The position numbers and the translations under genes are program-made. From Nocardioides jensenii JCM 1364 = NBRC 14755 (GTDB lineage: Bacteria; Actinomycetota; Actinomycetes; Propionibacteriales; Nocardioidaceae), in NCBI RefSeq assembly GCF_001552535.1, contig NZ_BCRJ01000017.1, forward strand, positions 1 to 43,966: a stretch of 43,966 nt of DNA, written 5' to 3'. The notes under the pieces were generated by a model. That model did not search any database. It was not told the DNA's origin and saw nothing but the letters and a program-made list of their open reading frames with translations. Below, piece after piece: positions 8,007-20,023 of this stretch (position 1 is its first letter; every line of letters starts with the position of its first letter).

Positions 8007-9011
8007 ATGACTCTCATGACGATCGGCGACTTCGCCCGCGAGACGGGACTGACGCCCAAGGCGCTGAGGTTGTACGACGACCTGGGTCTGCTGCGTCCAG
8101 CTGAGGTGGACCCGCACTCGGGCTACCGGAAGTACGCCGCGTCGCAGCTCCAACGGGCCCGCCTGGTGGCGACGCTCCGGATCCTGGGGATGCCGCTGGC
8201 GCGGATCAGGCAGGTTGTCGACGGCTCGAACGCTGGGGCGGCACGGGACATCGAGACGTACTGGCGGCAGATCGAGGCCGACACAGAGAGTCGTCGACGC
8301 ATCGTCACCACCCTCATCCATCAGTTGAGGAACGAGGCACACGACATGACCACAGCCAGTGCAGCTCTTCACGCCGAGCTCGGCTCCAGCCACCGTCAGG
8401 GTCGACGCGACGCGCAACAGGATGCGCTTCTCGTCACTGCCGACCTGATCGCCGTCGCCGATGGCTTCGGGGAGCGCGATGACGTGGCCCCTTCCGCCCT
8501 GGCGGCCTTTGCGGAACGCGGGCTGGCCGGGGCGATCGCCGAGCTCGCCGGCGACGTGAGCGCGGCCCTGCCGAACCAGCCGGTCTCCGGCACGACACTC
8601 ACCGCCGTCGCGCTCGCGGGTGGGACCGCGCAGGTCACACACATCGGAGACGCCCGGGTCTGGCTCGTGCGCGACGGAGAGGTCAGGCAGGTCACCCACG
8701 ACCACACCGTCGTCGCGGCCCTGATCGAGGCCGGCGAGCTGACCGCGGACGAGGCCCGGGCACACGAGCACCGCAGCCTGCTCAACCGGGCGCTGTCACC
8801 GGGGGTGGTGGCCGACGAGATCGAGCTCGAGCTGCACGGGGGCGACCGACTCGTGCTCACCACGGACGGAGTCCACTCCTACGTGGACGACCTCGACTCC
8901 CTGCTCACGCTGGCCGCTGCTCCGCAGGACGTGGCAGCCGCTGTGGCGAGGGCCGTCACCGAGGCCGGGGAGCCGGACAACCACACGATCGTCGTGGTCG
9001 ACCTGACCTGA
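8007..9011 (+). CDS. MerR transcription regulator fused to a PP2C protein phosphatase
   Basis: A 334-residue two-domain protein. Residues 4-72 are a MerR winged helix (MTIGDFARETGLTPKALRLY, then HSGYRKY and RILGMPLARIRQVV). Residues about 80-115 form a helical linker, likely the MerR dimer coiled coil. Residues 125-334 are a PP2C Ser/Thr phosphatase with metal-ligand aspartates in place: Asp139 (RRDAQQDA), Asp152 (VADGFG), Asp287 (LTTDGVH) and Asp324 (PDNHTIVV), plus HIGDARVWLVRDG. The domain therefore replaces the usual effector domain and looks catalytically competent. The start at ATG 8007 follows GGGAGG (7992-7997). It is the only plus-strand gene in the first 26 kb, inserted between aroE and the prepilin peptidase. 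Its targets and partner kinase are unknown. Confidence 0.88.
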   Translation: MTLMTIGDFARETGLTPKALRLYDDLGLLRPAEVDPHSGYRKYAASQLQRARLVATLRILGMPLARIRQVVDGSNAGAARDIETYWRQIEADTESRRRIVTTLIHQLRNEAHDMTTASAALHAELGSSHRQGRRDAQQDALLVTADLIAVADGFGERDDVAPSALAAFAERGLAGAIAELAGDVSAALPNQPVSGTTLTAVALAGGTAQVTHIGDARVWLVRDGEVRQVTHDHTVVAALIEAGELTADEARAHEHRSLLNRALSPGVVADEIELELHGGDRLVLTTDGVHSYVDDLDSLLTLAAAPQDVAAAVARAVTEAGEPDNHTIVVVDLT

Positions 9012-9014
9012 GCG

Positions 9015-9830
9015 TCACGAGCTCGAGCGGGCGAGCACGGCGCGGCCGGCCTCACGCATCACGGCTGCGGGCACCGAGTTCCCGGTGAACAGCTCGAACT
9101 GCAGGGCGGCCTGGTGGACGAGCAGGTCGAGGCCGCCGATCAGGGGCCGGCCCGCCGCGGAGACTGCGAGCGGAGTCGGCCACGGGTCGTAGAGCGCCTC
9201 GAAGATGACCCCGGCGTCCGCGCACCGGGTCACCAGGTCGTCGCTCTGTGCCGTGGCGGGAATCGTCGAGGCCACCACGTCACCCGTGACCTCGGAGGTG
9301 AACAGGTCGCCCACCTCCACCTGCGGCGCCGACGGCAACGACCTCAGCACCTCAATCGTCTCGACGGCACGATCCGCTGAACGCACGAGGACGTCGATGC
9401 GGGCGGCACCCAGCTCGACCAGCGCCATGCCCAGCGACGTGGCCGTCGCTCCCCCGCCGAGGATCGTCGCGCGGGTCACCGGTCCGGCGTACTGCTCGCG
9501 GAGGGCCGCGATCGCACCCGGGATGTCGGTGTTGTGCGCCGACGTACGCCCGTCGCGGAACACGAGTGTGTTGGCGGCACGAGAGACCCGAACGCGGTCG
9601 CTGACCTCATCGGCCATCGGCAGCACCGCCCGTTTGAGCGGCATGGTCAACGACAGCCCGCGCCAGTCGTCGTCGAGTCCGTCGAGGAACTCCGGCAGTG
9701 TGGCCTCGTCGACCCGGTGAGCGTCGTACGACCAGTCGTCCAGCCCGCAGGCGGAGTACCCGGCCCGGTGCAGCACCGGTGAGAGCGAGTGCGCGATCGG
9801 GTCACCGAGCACCCCGCACCGTGGGGCCAT
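9015..9830 (-). CDS. aroE: Shikimate dehydrogenase
   Basis: A 271-residue NADPH-dependent enzyme reducing 3-dehydroshikimate to shikimate. Visible are the substrate motif HSLSPVLHRAGY near the N-terminus, the catalytic lysine in LTMPLKRAV, the catalytic Asp in AHNTDIPG, and the Rossmann loop ILGGGATATS. The start ATG 9830 overlaps the mltG stop as TGATG; the longer ORF upstream is an mltG shadow. It is separated from the other aro genes by the oppositely oriented MerR-PP2C gene, whose stop lies only three bases from the aroE stop. Confidence 0.95.
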   Translation of the reverse strand: MAPRCGVLGDPIAHSLSPVLHRAGYSACGLDDWSYDAHRVDEATLPEFLDGLDDDWRGLSLTMPLKRAVLPMADEVSDRVRVSRAANTLVFRDGRTSAHNTDIPGAIAALREQYAGPVTRATILGGGATATSLGMALVELGAARIDVLVRSADRAVETIEVLRSLPSAPQVEVGDLFTSEVTGDVVASTIPATAQSDDLVTRCADAGVIFEALYDPWPTPLAVSAAGRPLIGGLDLLVHQAALQFELFTGNSVPAAVMREAGRAVLARSSS

Positions 9831-11044
9831 CAACAGGCCTCGGAGGTCGTGCAGTACTCCCGGAACTCGGCCTTGTACTGGAGGAACTCGTCGTAGGACG
9901 ACGCGAACTTGGTCTCCCCGGTCTTCAGGTCGACGGTCACGTAGTAGTACCAGTTGCCCGTGGCCGGGTTCAGCGCGGCGCGGATCGCATCGTCGCCGGG
10001 AGCCTCGATCGGGCCGGGCGGGAGTCCGGTCTGGCGGCGCGTGTTGTACGGCGAGTCCGCGACCGACTCGATGTCGGCCGTGGTCAGCCCGACACCGAGG
10101 TTGCGGCCGAGGGCGTAGTTGACCGTCGCGTCGATCTCGAGCCGTCCGATGGTTCCGGCGGTGCCGGGGTTCTCCAGCCGGTTGTAGATCACGCGCGCGA
10201 TCTTGGGCATGTCGTCGCCGCGCCCCTCGGCCTCGACGAGTGCCGCCACGGTCATGATCTCGGCCGGTGTGTAACCCAGGTCTGCGGCACTCTCCTCCAG
10301 ACCGGCGTCGTCGGCGGCCTGGCGCCACCGGCTCACCATGGCCCGGAGCATCTGGGCGGGCTTGGCCTTGGGCGGGAACTCGTAGGTCGCCGGGAAGAGG
10401 TACCCCTCCGCGTTTCCGTCGGCGTAGTCCGGCAACCCGATGTCGCCCCGGAGCGCCTTGGTGAACTGCTTCTTCGAGAAGTCCGTGTTCTTGGCGAGGA
10501 GCCCGACGATGTCGACCACGCGCAGCCCCTCGGGGATCGTCACCCGGTCGGCGACCCGGTTGGCGGGGTCGACCAGGATCGTGAGCGCGTCGCCGGCCTT
10601 CATCTTCTTCTTCAACGAGTAGGTGCCCGGCTGGATCCGACCGGCCTCCTCGGAGCGCCCGGACGCCGCCTTGGTGAAGGCCTCGCTGGAGGCGACCACG
10701 CCAGCCTGCTCGAGGGTGTTGCCGATGTCGGTGGAGGTGTCGCCGGGCTGGACGATGATCGAGACCGAGCCGGAGCCCGGACCGGCGTAGTCCTCCGCCT
10801 CACCGAACTGGTCCTTGACCCACTCAAAGCCCTTGACGCCGAGCAGCGCGATGCCCGCCACGATCAACCCGACCACGACCAGCGCGATCAGGCAACCGAT
10901 GGGGCCGCGCTTGCGCCGGCGGCGGCGCGAGCCGCTTCGGGTGGACGCGGGCGCAACCTCCGCCGGGTCCTCGTCGTCGTGTCTGAGCCCCAGCTGGGAG
11001 ATCCCCTCGTCGGAGGGGTCGTGCTCGTCCTGGTGCTCGGTCAC
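9830..11044 (-). CDS. mltG: Endolytic murein transglycosylase MltG
   Basis: A 404-residue membrane-anchored lytic transglycosylase that cuts nascent glycan strands and sets their length. The N-terminus is cytosolic and charged, with an Arg/Lys-rich run at 36-46. A single transmembrane helix follows at about 48-70, then an extracytoplasmic LysM-like part and the YceG domain. The catalytic region [20 protein letters not shown] is at 269-288, with Glu271 or Glu273 as acid. [12 protein letters not shown] and YYYVTVD are further family blocks. It overlaps ruvX (ATGA) and aroE. Confidence 0.95.
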   Translation of the reverse strand: MTEHQDEHDPSDEGISQLGLRHDDEDPAEVAPASTRSGSRRRRRKRGPIGCLIALVVVGLIVAGIALLGVKGFEWVKDQFGEAEDYAGPGSGSVSIIVQPGDTSTDIGNTLEQAGVVASSEAFTKAASGRSEEAGRIQPGTYSLKKKMKAGDALTILVDPANRVADRVTIPEGLRVVDIVGLLAKNTDFSKKQFTKALRGDIGLPDYADGNAEGYLFPATYEFPPKAKPAQMLRAMVSRWRQAADDAGLEESAADLGYTPAEIMTVAALVEAEGRGDDMPKIARVIYNRLENPGTAGTIGRLEIDATVNYALGRNLGVGLTTADIESVADSPYNTRRQTGLPPGPIEAPGDDAIRAALNPATGNWYYYVTVDLKTGETKFASSYDEFLQYKAEFREYCTTSEAC

Positions 11045-11520
11045 GGCTGGTCCAACCCCTCTGTCGGTGGCGCCGTGACCACTTCCCCCGGTGCGCTCCC
11101 CCGAGCACGCTCCGTGTCCAGCGCATGCTGGAGGATCACGACGGCGGCGGCCTGGTCGACCACCGCCCTTCTCTTGGCGCCCTTCTTGCCGCGTTCCCGA
11201 AGCATCGACTCCGCGGTCACGGTCGTCAAGCGTTCATCACACAGCCTCACCGGGAGCGGGGCAACCTGACGCGCCAGCTCCCCTGCGAATTCTCGTGCTT
11301 TCGCCGCAGCGGGCCCCTCGCGACCGGAGAGGGAGCGAGGAAGGCCGACGATGATCTCGACCGCCCCTTCCTCCTCCACGATCTGGGCCAGACGAGCCAG
11401 GTCCCCGCGGCCCCGCTGCACGGTCTCGACCGGGGTCGCCAAGAACCCGCTGGGGTCGCTGCGGGCGACGCCGATGCGGGCATCCCCGGGGTCGATGCCC
11501 AGGCGTACGCCGTTGCGCAA
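11041..11520 (-). CDS. ruvX: Holliday junction resolvase-like protein RuvX (YqgF)
   Basis: A 159-residue RNase H-fold protein. The acidic residue of the first strand is in [21 protein letters not shown] is the second family motif, and the third lies around [12 protein letters not shown]. YqgF proteins are linked to 16S rRNA 5' end processing in bacteria and were originally proposed as resolvases. The last residues are a low-complexity tail overlapping mltG. It lies two bases after alaS in the conserved alaS-ruvX-mltG-aroE order. Confidence 0.93.
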   Translation of the reverse strand: MRNGVRLGIDPGDARIGVARSDPSGFLATPVETVQRGRGDLARLAQIVEEEGAVEIIVGLPRSLSGREGPAAAKAREFAGELARQVAPLPVRLCDERLTTVTAESMLRERGKKGAKRRAVVDQAAAVVILQHALDTERARGSAPGEVVTAPPTEGLDQP

Positions 11521-11522
11521 GG

Positions 11523-14197
<2,675 letters not shown>

Positions 14198-14198
<1 letters not shown>

Positions 14199-14542
14199 CA
14201 GTTGGTGCCTTCCTGGTTCGTGCCCGAGACATCGGTGTTCACGTGGTGCGTGGGGGTGCTGCGTGGTGGTGCCGCTCCCGCGTCGAGGCGGTGCCGGCCG
14301 GCGGCCGCGGACTCGAGCTGAGGAGTCCCATCAGGGACCAGACCGAGACGTTGACGCAACTCGGTTTCCTTGTCGGCCTTGCCCTGGGCGACCTCGTCGC
14401 GGATCAGGCGGGCCCCCAGCGCCAGGCTGCTCGCCCGGTCACGCAGGCCGTCGACGGTGAACGAGTCGCGCAACCGCCTGGCCTTGTTCATCGCGTAGAC
14501 GCTGGCCCCGGCCCCGGCGACGAACCACAGCGCGCGGCTCAT
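14198..14542 (-). CDS. Small actinobacterial membrane-associated protein, DUF6167-like
   Basis: A 114-residue protein starting MSRALWFVAGAGASVYAMNK, that is, one N-terminal hydrophobic helix, then an amphipathic basic region and a disordered Gly/Ala/Pro-rich C-terminus. Its position immediately upstream of alaS and its size match the DUF6167 family of Actinobacteria; I assign that from position and general look, not from a search. The start ATG 14542 is preferred over an upstream one because it places the hydrophobic helix at the N-terminus. Function is unknown. Confidence 0.65.
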
Positions 14543-14591
14543 CCGGGGTCCCTGTTCGCAGCGGAACGACGTGAGCACTCGAACGGGGTGG

Positions 14592-15086
14592 TCATGCTGC
14601 GCCCTCCTGGGATCGGCGGGTGGCCATCTCGCGGCGTACGTCGCGCAGCTCGATCCTGCGCTCCTTGCGGGACCGCTTCAGCTCCTGCTTCATCTGGAAC
14701 CGGATCCGGTTGCGGGTCTCCGGGGCCAGGGCACGTCGGACGCCGTGGGTCAGCGCGGCAGCCTTGACCACGGACTCGCGCAGCACGAGGTCCGCGAAGA
14801 GCCGTCCCTCGATGCGTTGCGGCGCGGTCGCCACCTCAGGCTCGGCCGGCTCGTCGCCGACGTGGGTGATCACGAACTCGTCGGGGGTGGCTCGCACCTG
14901 CACCTGGCGCGCCAACGCGTCGACCCGCTCACGCAGTTGGGCGGCCTCGTCGCGGGTCGCGGTGAGCTCGGCTCGGGCCCGGTCTCTCTCACGCCTCAGC
15001 GCGGCCACGGTCACCAGCAGGAGCACCAGCAGGACAAGCACGACAACGCCCAGCGCCGCAGGCACGAAGAGGTCGTCACTGGTCAT
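14592..15086 (-). CDS. Hypothetical membrane-anchored coiled-coil protein
   Basis: A 164-residue protein that I do not recognise. One transmembrane helix is at about residues 8-30, followed by an Arg/Glu-rich coiled coil (33-66, RERDRARAELTATRDEAAQL) and a strongly basic helical C-terminus around 130-160 (QMKQELKRSRKERRIEL). Location between rarA and alaS is the place where small membrane proteins such as DUF948 occur in other Actinobacteria, but the sequence does not look like DUF948. Topology suggests a small external N-terminus and a cytosolic tail that could bind nucleic acid or ribosomes; this is speculation. Confidence 0.65.
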   Translation of the reverse strand: MTSDDLFVPAALGVVVLVLLVLLLVTVAALRRERDRARAELTATRDEAAQLRERVDALARQVQVRATPDEFVITHVGDEPAEPEVATAPQRIEGRLFADLVLRESVVKAAALTHGVRRALAPETRNRIRFQMKQELKRSRKERRIELRDVRREMATRRSQEGAA

Positions 15087-15097
15087 GGTGCCCGACC

Positions 15098-16477
15098 CTA
15101 TCGCGCACCACGGATCAGCCTGCGCACGCGTTCCCAGCGTTCCTTGATGGTCGCCTCGGCGCCCAGGTTGGTCGGTTGGTAGTAGGCCGCGTCGCCGATG
15201 GCGTCGGGGGCGTACTGCTGCTCGGCGATCCCGAACGGCTCGTCATGGGAGTAGACGTAGCTCTTGCCGTGACCGATGTTCTTGGCCCCCGCATAGTGGG
15301 CATCGCGCAGGTGCGGCGGCACCTGACCGATCTTGCCGGCGCGTACGTCGGCACTGGCCGCGTCGATCGCCTTGATCACGGCGTTGGACTTGGGGGCGAC
15401 GGTCAACGCGATGGTGGCCTGGGCGAGGTTCAGTCGCGCCTCGGGCATGCCGATCAGCTGCACGGCCTGGGCGGCGGCGACGGCGGTGGTCAGGGCGGTG
15501 GGGTCGGCCAGCCCGATGTCCTCACTGGCCGAGATGACCAGACGACGGGCGATGAAGCGTGGGTCCTCGCCGGCCTCGATCATCCGTGCCAGGTAGTGCA
15601 GCGCCGCGTCCACGTCGGAGCCGCGCACGGACTTGATGAACGCCGAGATGACGTCGTAGTGCTGGTCACCCTGCCGGTCATAGCGCACCGCCGCCTGATC
15701 GACCGCGGTCTCGGCGGTGGCCAGGTCGACAGTGGTGGAGCCCTTCGACGTCGCGGCACCGGCCGCGGCCTCGAGATAGGTCAGCGAGCGCCGGGCGTCT
15801 CCCCCGGCCAGGCGCACCAGGTGGGCCAGGGCCTCGTCGTCGACGTCGATCTTGCCGTCGAGTCCGCGCTCGTCGGCGATGGCTTGGTCCAGGACACGTC
15901 GTACGTCGTCGTCGGTCAGCGACTCCAACCGCAGCAGCAGGGAGCGTGAGAGCAGTGGGGAGATCACCGAGAAGAACGGATTCTCAGTCGTCGCGGCGAC
16001 CAGGGTGACCCAGCGGTTCTCGACGCCCGGCAGGAGGGCGTCCTGCTGGGCCTTGGTGAACCGGTGCACCTCGTCGACGAACAGCACCGTCTCGTGACCC
16101 GTGCGGACCAGCTCGGAGCGTGCCGCGTCGATCGCCGCCCGCACCTCCTTCACCCCCGCGGCCACGGCCGAGACCTCCACGAACTTGCGGTCGGTCTGCT
16201 GGGACAGGATCGAGGCGATCGTGGTCTTGCCGGTGCCCGGCGGACCCCACAGCAACAGGGACATCGACTGGTCGCCCTCGATCAGCTGGCGCAACGGAGA
16301 CCCGGGCTCCCGCAACTGCTGCTGCCCGACCAGCTCGTCCAGGGTGCGCGGACGCATCCGCACCGCCAGGGGGGCCGAGGAGTGCGTGTTGCCGCTCAGC
16401 GATCCCTTGCCGGCGGCCCCACCGTCACCACGTGCCGGGCCACTGGCCGCAGGCTCCACCTCGAAGAGACCATCCAC
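15098..16477 (-). CDS. rarA: Replication-associated recombination protein A (RarA/MgsA)
   Basis: A 459-residue AAA+ ATPase of the RarA/WRNIP1 family acting at stalled replication forks. Walker A is GPPGTGKTT (78-86), Walker B FVDEVHRF, sensor region [13 protein letters not shown]. The C-terminal part has the family's [19 protein letters not shown] and [12 protein letters not shown] blocks. GTG 16477 is chosen as the start because it gives the usual length and is preceded by AGGGTGG; the longer ORF extends into oppF. It is the first gene of the rarA-alaS-ruvX-mltG-aroE block. The first 38 residues are Gly/Ala/Ser-rich, so a start further in (Met41) is possible. Confidence 0.93.
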   Translation of the reverse strand: MDGLFEVEPAASGPARGDGGAAGKGSLSGNTHSSAPLAVRMRPRTLDELVGQQQLREPGSPLRQLIEGDQSMSLLLWGPPGTGKTTIASILSQQTDRKFVEVSAVAAGVKEVRAAIDAARSELVRTGHETVLFVDEVHRFTKAQQDALLPGVENRWVTLVAATTENPFFSVISPLLSRSLLLRLESLTDDDVRRVLDQAIADERGLDGKIDVDDEALAHLVRLAGGDARRSLTYLEAAAGAATSKGSTTVDLATAETAVDQAAVRYDRQGDQHYDVISAFIKSVRGSDVDAALHYLARMIEAGEDPRFIARRLVISASEDIGLADPTALTTAVAAAQAVQLIGMPEARLNLAQATIALTVAPKSNAVIKAIDAASADVRAGKIGQVPPHLRDAHYAGAKNIGHGKSYVYSHDEPFGIAEQQYAPDAIGDAAYYQPTNLGAEATIKERWERVRRLIRGAR

Positions 16478-16494
16478 GTGCGCCACCCTATGTC

Positions 16495-16506
16495 CCCATG
16501 CATGGG
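16495..16506. repeat. Perfect 12-base palindrome between oppF and rarA
   Basis: CCCATGCATGGG fills the gap between the oppF stop and the rarA GTG start. It could be a weak terminator stem or an operator for rarA; nothing more can be said from sequence. Confidence 0.3.
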
Positions 16507-17775
16507 TCAGGGCTTGACGGTCCGGCGCTCCTTGAGGTCGAACCAGACATCGGAGAACTCGGGCGAGTCCTCGATCTGGGTCGGGGTGGCACCCGGGTCG
16601 GGGTTGCCGGAGTTGTCGACGCCGAGCATCCGCGCCGTCACGGGGTCGTGCGGCTGGTTGCCCAGCTCGCCGGCGAAGTGACAGGCAACCTTGTGGTGCG
16701 GCCCGATCTGCATCAGCGGCGGCTCGACCTTGGCGCAGATCTCGCGTGCCAGCGGACACCGGGTCCGGAACCGGCACCCCGAGGGCGGGTTGATCGGGCT
16801 CGGCACCTCGCCGGTGAGCCGGATGCGTTCACGCCGACCACCGATCGCGGCCTGCTTGACGTCGGGCGCGGCCGAGAGCAGTGCCTGCGTGTAGGGGTGG
16901 TTGGGCCGGGAGTACAGGGTCTCGCGGTCCGCGATCTCCACGATCTTGCCGAGGTACATCACGGCGATCTGCGGGCAGAAGTGACGCACCACCGCGAGGT
17001 CGTGGGCGATGAAGAGGAACGCGATGTCGAACTCCTTCTGCAGGTCCTGCAGAAGGTTGATCACCTGGGCCTGGATCGACACGTCGAGCGCGGAGACCGG
17101 CTCGTCGGCCACGATCAGCTTGGGCTGGAGCGCGAGGGACCGTGCGATGCCGATGCGCTGACGCTGGCCGCCGGAGAACTCGTTCGGGTAGCGGTTGTAG
17201 TGCTCCGGGTTCAGGCCGACGACCTCGAGCAGCTCCTGGACCCGCTTCAGCGTCTGGTTCTTGGGCACCATGTTGTGAATGCGCAGCGGGGCGCCGATGA
17301 TCGCACCGACCGAGTGACGCGGGTTCAGCGAGCTGTAGGGGTCCTGGAAGATCATCTGCACGTCACGGCGAAGCGGCTTCAGCTCGCGGTTCGACAGCTG
17401 GACGAGGTCGCGGTCGCCGAACTTCACCGACCCTCCGGTCGGCTTGTAGAGCCGGGTGATGGCGCGCCCGGCCGTCGACTTGCCGCAGCCCGACTCGCCC
17501 ACGAGGCCCACGGATCCGCCGCGGGGAATGGAGAGCGAGATGCCGTCGACGGCCTTGACGTCGCCGATCTTGCGCCGGATCACACCGGTGGAGCGGACCG
17601 GGAAGTACATCTCCAGGTTGTCCACGGTCAGGATCGAGGGGGCGTCGGGGTCGAACTTCGCGGGCTTGTTCGACTGCTTGAGCAGCTCTTCGAGGCTCGG
17701 CCCGGCGGCAACATCGCCCGCCGGGACCGTGTTGTCCGCCGCGGGCTCCGTCTGGCTCTCGTGTGGCTCGGCCAT
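16507..17775 (-). CDS. oppF: Oligopeptide ABC transporter ATP-binding protein, OppF type
   Basis: A 422-residue ATPase that, with OppD, powers peptide uptake. Walker [10 protein letters not shown] (93-101), Q-loop [11 protein letters not shown], signature [15 protein letters not shown] and Walker [13 protein letters not shown] are intact. The C-terminal oligopeptide-transporter domain carries a Cys cluster ([15 protein letters not shown], then VACH) of the type that may hold an iron-sulfur cluster. An extra N-terminal extension of ~45 residues precedes the ABC domain and an acidic C-terminal tail of ~50 follows. It lies one base after oppD and ends the operon. Confidence 0.92.
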   Translation of the reverse strand: MAEPHESQTEPAADNTVPAGDVAAGPSLEELLKQSNKPAKFDPDAPSILTVDNLEMYFPVRSTGVIRRKIGDVKAVDGISLSIPRGGSVGLVGESGCGKSTAGRAITRLYKPTGGSVKFGDRDLVQLSNRELKPLRRDVQMIFQDPYSSLNPRHSVGAIIGAPLRIHNMVPKNQTLKRVQELLEVVGLNPEHYNRYPNEFSGGQRQRIGIARSLALQPKLIVADEPVSALDVSIQAQVINLLQDLQKEFDIAFLFIAHDLAVVRHFCPQIAVMYLGKIVEIADRETLYSRPNHPYTQALLSAAPDVKQAAIGGRRERIRLTGEVPSPINPPSGCRFRTRCPLAREICAKVEPPLMQIGPHHKVACHFAGELGNQPHDPVTARMLGVDNSGNPDPGATPTQIEDSPEFSDVWFDLKERRTVKP

Positions 17776-17776
17776 G

Positions 17777-18823
17777 TCAGCGCTCCTCAGCTTGCATCGG
17801 TGCGATCTCAGGAATCACTTGGGTCTCGTAGATCTGTTCGGGGTCGGCCAGGTGACACCGGGTCAGGTGGCCACCACCGCGGGGACCTTCCAGGAGCTCG
17901 GGAAGGGTGGTGCGGCACAGGTCGCCGGGCACCTTCGAGGAGTGCACGCAGCGCGGGTGGAAGGCACAGCCCGGGGGCTGGTTGAGCAGGCTCGGCGGGT
18001 TGCCGGGAATCGGCACCATCCGCGCGTCGGTGTCGGCGGTGACGTCCGGGACGCTGGAGAGCAGCCCCCAGGTGTAGGGCATCTCCGGGTGGGTGAGCAC
18101 CTCGGAGACGGGGCCGTACTCGACGGCGCGGCCGGCGTACATCACCAGGGCGTCGTCGGCCATCTCAGCGATCACCCCGAGGTCGTGGGTGATCATGATG
18201 ATCGCGGTGTTGAACTCCTTCTGCAGGTTCTGCAGCAGGTCGAGAATCTGGGCCTGCACCGTGACGTCGAGGGCCGTGGTCGGCTCGTCGGCGATGACGA
18301 GGCTGGGGTCGTTGATCAACGCCATCGCGATCATCGCCCGCTGACGCATGCCGCCGGAGTACTCGTGCGGGTAGCCGTCGAAGCGACGGTCGGGCTGCGG
18401 GATGCCGACCAGCTCGAGCATCTCGATGACCTTCGTGCGGGCCTGCTTCTTCGTGACGCTGTTGTGCACCCGGTAGGCCTCGGCGATCTGCTTGCCGACC
18501 GAGTAGTAGGGGTGCAGCGCGGAGAGCGGGTCCTGGAAGATCATCGCGATCTCCTTGCCCCGCAGCTTGCGCATCTCGGCCTGCGACAGGGTGAGCAGGT
18601 CGACCCCGTCGAACCACACGCTGCCGCTGATCTGCGCCGTGGTGCCGGCGTGCAGGCCCATGATCGCCGAGCTCGAGACCGACTTGCCGGAGCCGGACTC
18701 GCCCACGATGCCGAGGGTCTGGCCGCGGTCGAGGGTGTAGGAGAGCCCGTCGGTCGCCTTGACGATGCCGTCGGCTGTCTTGAAGTGGACGCGCAGGTCT
18801 TCAACGCTCAAGAAGTGTTCCAT
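17777..18823 (-). CDS. oppD: Oligopeptide ABC transporter ATP-binding protein, OppD type
   Basis: A 348-residue ATPase with Walker A GESGSGKS (41-48), Q-loop FQDPLSALHPYYSVG, signature YSGGMRQRAMIAMAL and Walker B LVIADEPTTALD. The C-terminal domain has PPGCAFHPRC, a later Cys and LTRCH, again four cysteines compatible with a metal cluster. Pairing with a second, OppF-type ATPase one base downstream is the classical heterodimeric arrangement for oligopeptide importers. Confidence 0.92.
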   Translation of the reverse strand: MEHFLSVEDLRVHFKTADGIVKATDGLSYTLDRGQTLGIVGESGSGKSVSSSAIMGLHAGTTAQISGSVWFDGVDLLTLSQAEMRKLRGKEIAMIFQDPLSALHPYYSVGKQIAEAYRVHNSVTKKQARTKVIEMLELVGIPQPDRRFDGYPHEYSGGMRQRAMIAMALINDPSLVIADEPTTALDVTVQAQILDLLQNLQKEFNTAIIMITHDLGVIAEMADDALVMYAGRAVEYGPVSEVLTHPEMPYTWGLLSSVPDVTADTDARMVPIPGNPPSLLNQPPGCAFHPRCVHSSKVPGDLCRTTLPELLEGPRGGGHLTRCHLADPEQIYETQVIPEIAPMQAEER

Positions 18824-18837
18824 GCTCTGTGGTCCTC

Positions 18838-19854
18838 TCAGCCCAGGCGGACGCGCGGGTCGATCAGCGCGTAGCAGATGTCGACGATGATGTTGGCCAG
18901 GATCACGAACGACCCGGCGAGCACCACGATCCCGATGATGGTGGGGAGGTCCCAGGCGTTGGCGGAGTCCACCGTCAGCTTGCCGATGCCGTTGTAGGCG
19001 AAGACCTGCTCGGTGATGATGGCGCCGCCGAGCAAACCGGCGAAGTCGATGCCGGTCATGGTCACCAGCGGGGTCAGCGCCGCCCGCAGCGCGTGCTTGA
19101 ACAGCACCGTGCGGCTGTTGAGCCCCTTGGAGCGTGCGGTCCGGATGTAGTCCTCACCGAGCGACTCGAGCACGAACGCACGCGTCATGCGGACGTAGCT
19201 GGCGAGGTAGACCAGGGCGAGGGTGAAGGCGGGGAGGAACAGGTTGGTGAGCCAGCCTCCGACACCGCCTTCGGCTATCGAGAGGTACTGGGGATAGGAC
19301 AGCAACCCCCATTTGACCACCACGAACTTCAGGAAGAAGACGCCGATGAAGAAGGTGGGGAAGGCGTAGATGATCAGGGTCAGGCCGACGATGCCGCGGT
19401 CCATGATGGTCCCCTTGGTGACCGCGGCGATGATGCCGAGGATCACCCCGAAGACCAACCAGATGACAACGGCGACGACCGCCAGGGAGATCGAGATCGG
19501 TGCGGCCTCGCCGATCAACGAGTTGACTGTCACGCCATTGGTCTTGGAGTAGCCCAGGCAGGGGCGGTCACAGGTGGTGATGAACTCCGGGTGCGTCTTC
19601 TTCAGCTCGGGGTCGGCCGGGAACTCCCGGCCGGTGACCATGCCCTTGACGAAGGTGCCCCACTGGACCAGCACCGGCTTGTCATAGCCCAGCGCCTTCT
19701 CGGTGACCGCGATCTGCTCGTCGGTGCACTGCTTGCCGCACGCGTGGCGTGCCTGGTCTGCTGGACTGGCGAAGAACAGTACAAACGTGACGAGGGACAG
19801 CGCCAACAGCAACATCACCCCGATCACGATTCGGCGTGCAGCGTAGGCCCACAT
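18838..19854 (-). CDS. oppB: Oligopeptide ABC transporter permease, OppB type
   Basis: A 338-residue inner-membrane permease with about six transmembrane segments. The first helix (residues ~9-29) is followed by a long extracytoplasmic loop containing two Cys residues (HACGKQC) and a third plus fourth near TTCDRPC. The cytoplasmic coupling helix EAA motif lies around ARSKGLNSRTVLFKHALRAA. The start ATG 19854 has AAGGTGG upstream. It is separated from oppA by a 169-base gap containing a strong hairpin, so its expression is probably lower than that of oppA. Confidence 0.92.
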   Translation of the reverse strand: MWAYAARRIVIGVMLLLALSLVTFVLFFASPADQARHACGKQCTDEQIAVTEKALGYDKPVLVQWGTFVKGMVTGREFPADPELKKTHPEFITTCDRPCLGYSKTNGVTVNSLIGEAAPISISLAVVAVVIWLVFGVILGIIAAVTKGTIMDRGIVGLTLIIYAFPTFFIGVFFLKFVVVKWGLLSYPQYLSIAEGGVGGWLTNLFLPAFTLALVYLASYVRMTRAFVLESLGEDYIRTARSKGLNSRTVLFKHALRAALTPLVTMTGIDFAGLLGGAIITEQVFAYNGIGKLTVDSANAWDLPTIIGIVVLAGSFVILANIIVDICYALIDPRVRLG

Positions 19855-19965
19855 GGTTGGTCCACCTTCTCAGTCGTCTGGGGCGCCCGGCCGGACGCGA
19901 GTTCGGCAGGACGCGAGCCCGGCCGGAGGAAAGATTGGGGGGGTGCACGAGACTGCACACCCGGC

Positions 19966-20005
19966 GATTCCTGGGCGCCCGCCTTGCGACGAGCGCCCAG
20001 GAATC
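19966..20005 (-). promoter_or_regulatory. Strong hairpin between oppA and oppB (attenuator or mRNA stabiliser)
   Basis: GATTCCTGGGCGC (19966-19978) and GCGCCCAGGAATC (19993-20005) are perfect 13-base complements around a 14-base loop. The stem starts 18 bases after the oppA stop on the transcript. It has no U-tract, so partial termination or protection of the oppA message from 3' decay is more likely than full termination. This would give an excess of binding protein over permease, as known for many ABC operons. Confidence 0.7.
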
Positions 20006-20023
20006 AGGGTTGCTGGATCAGGC

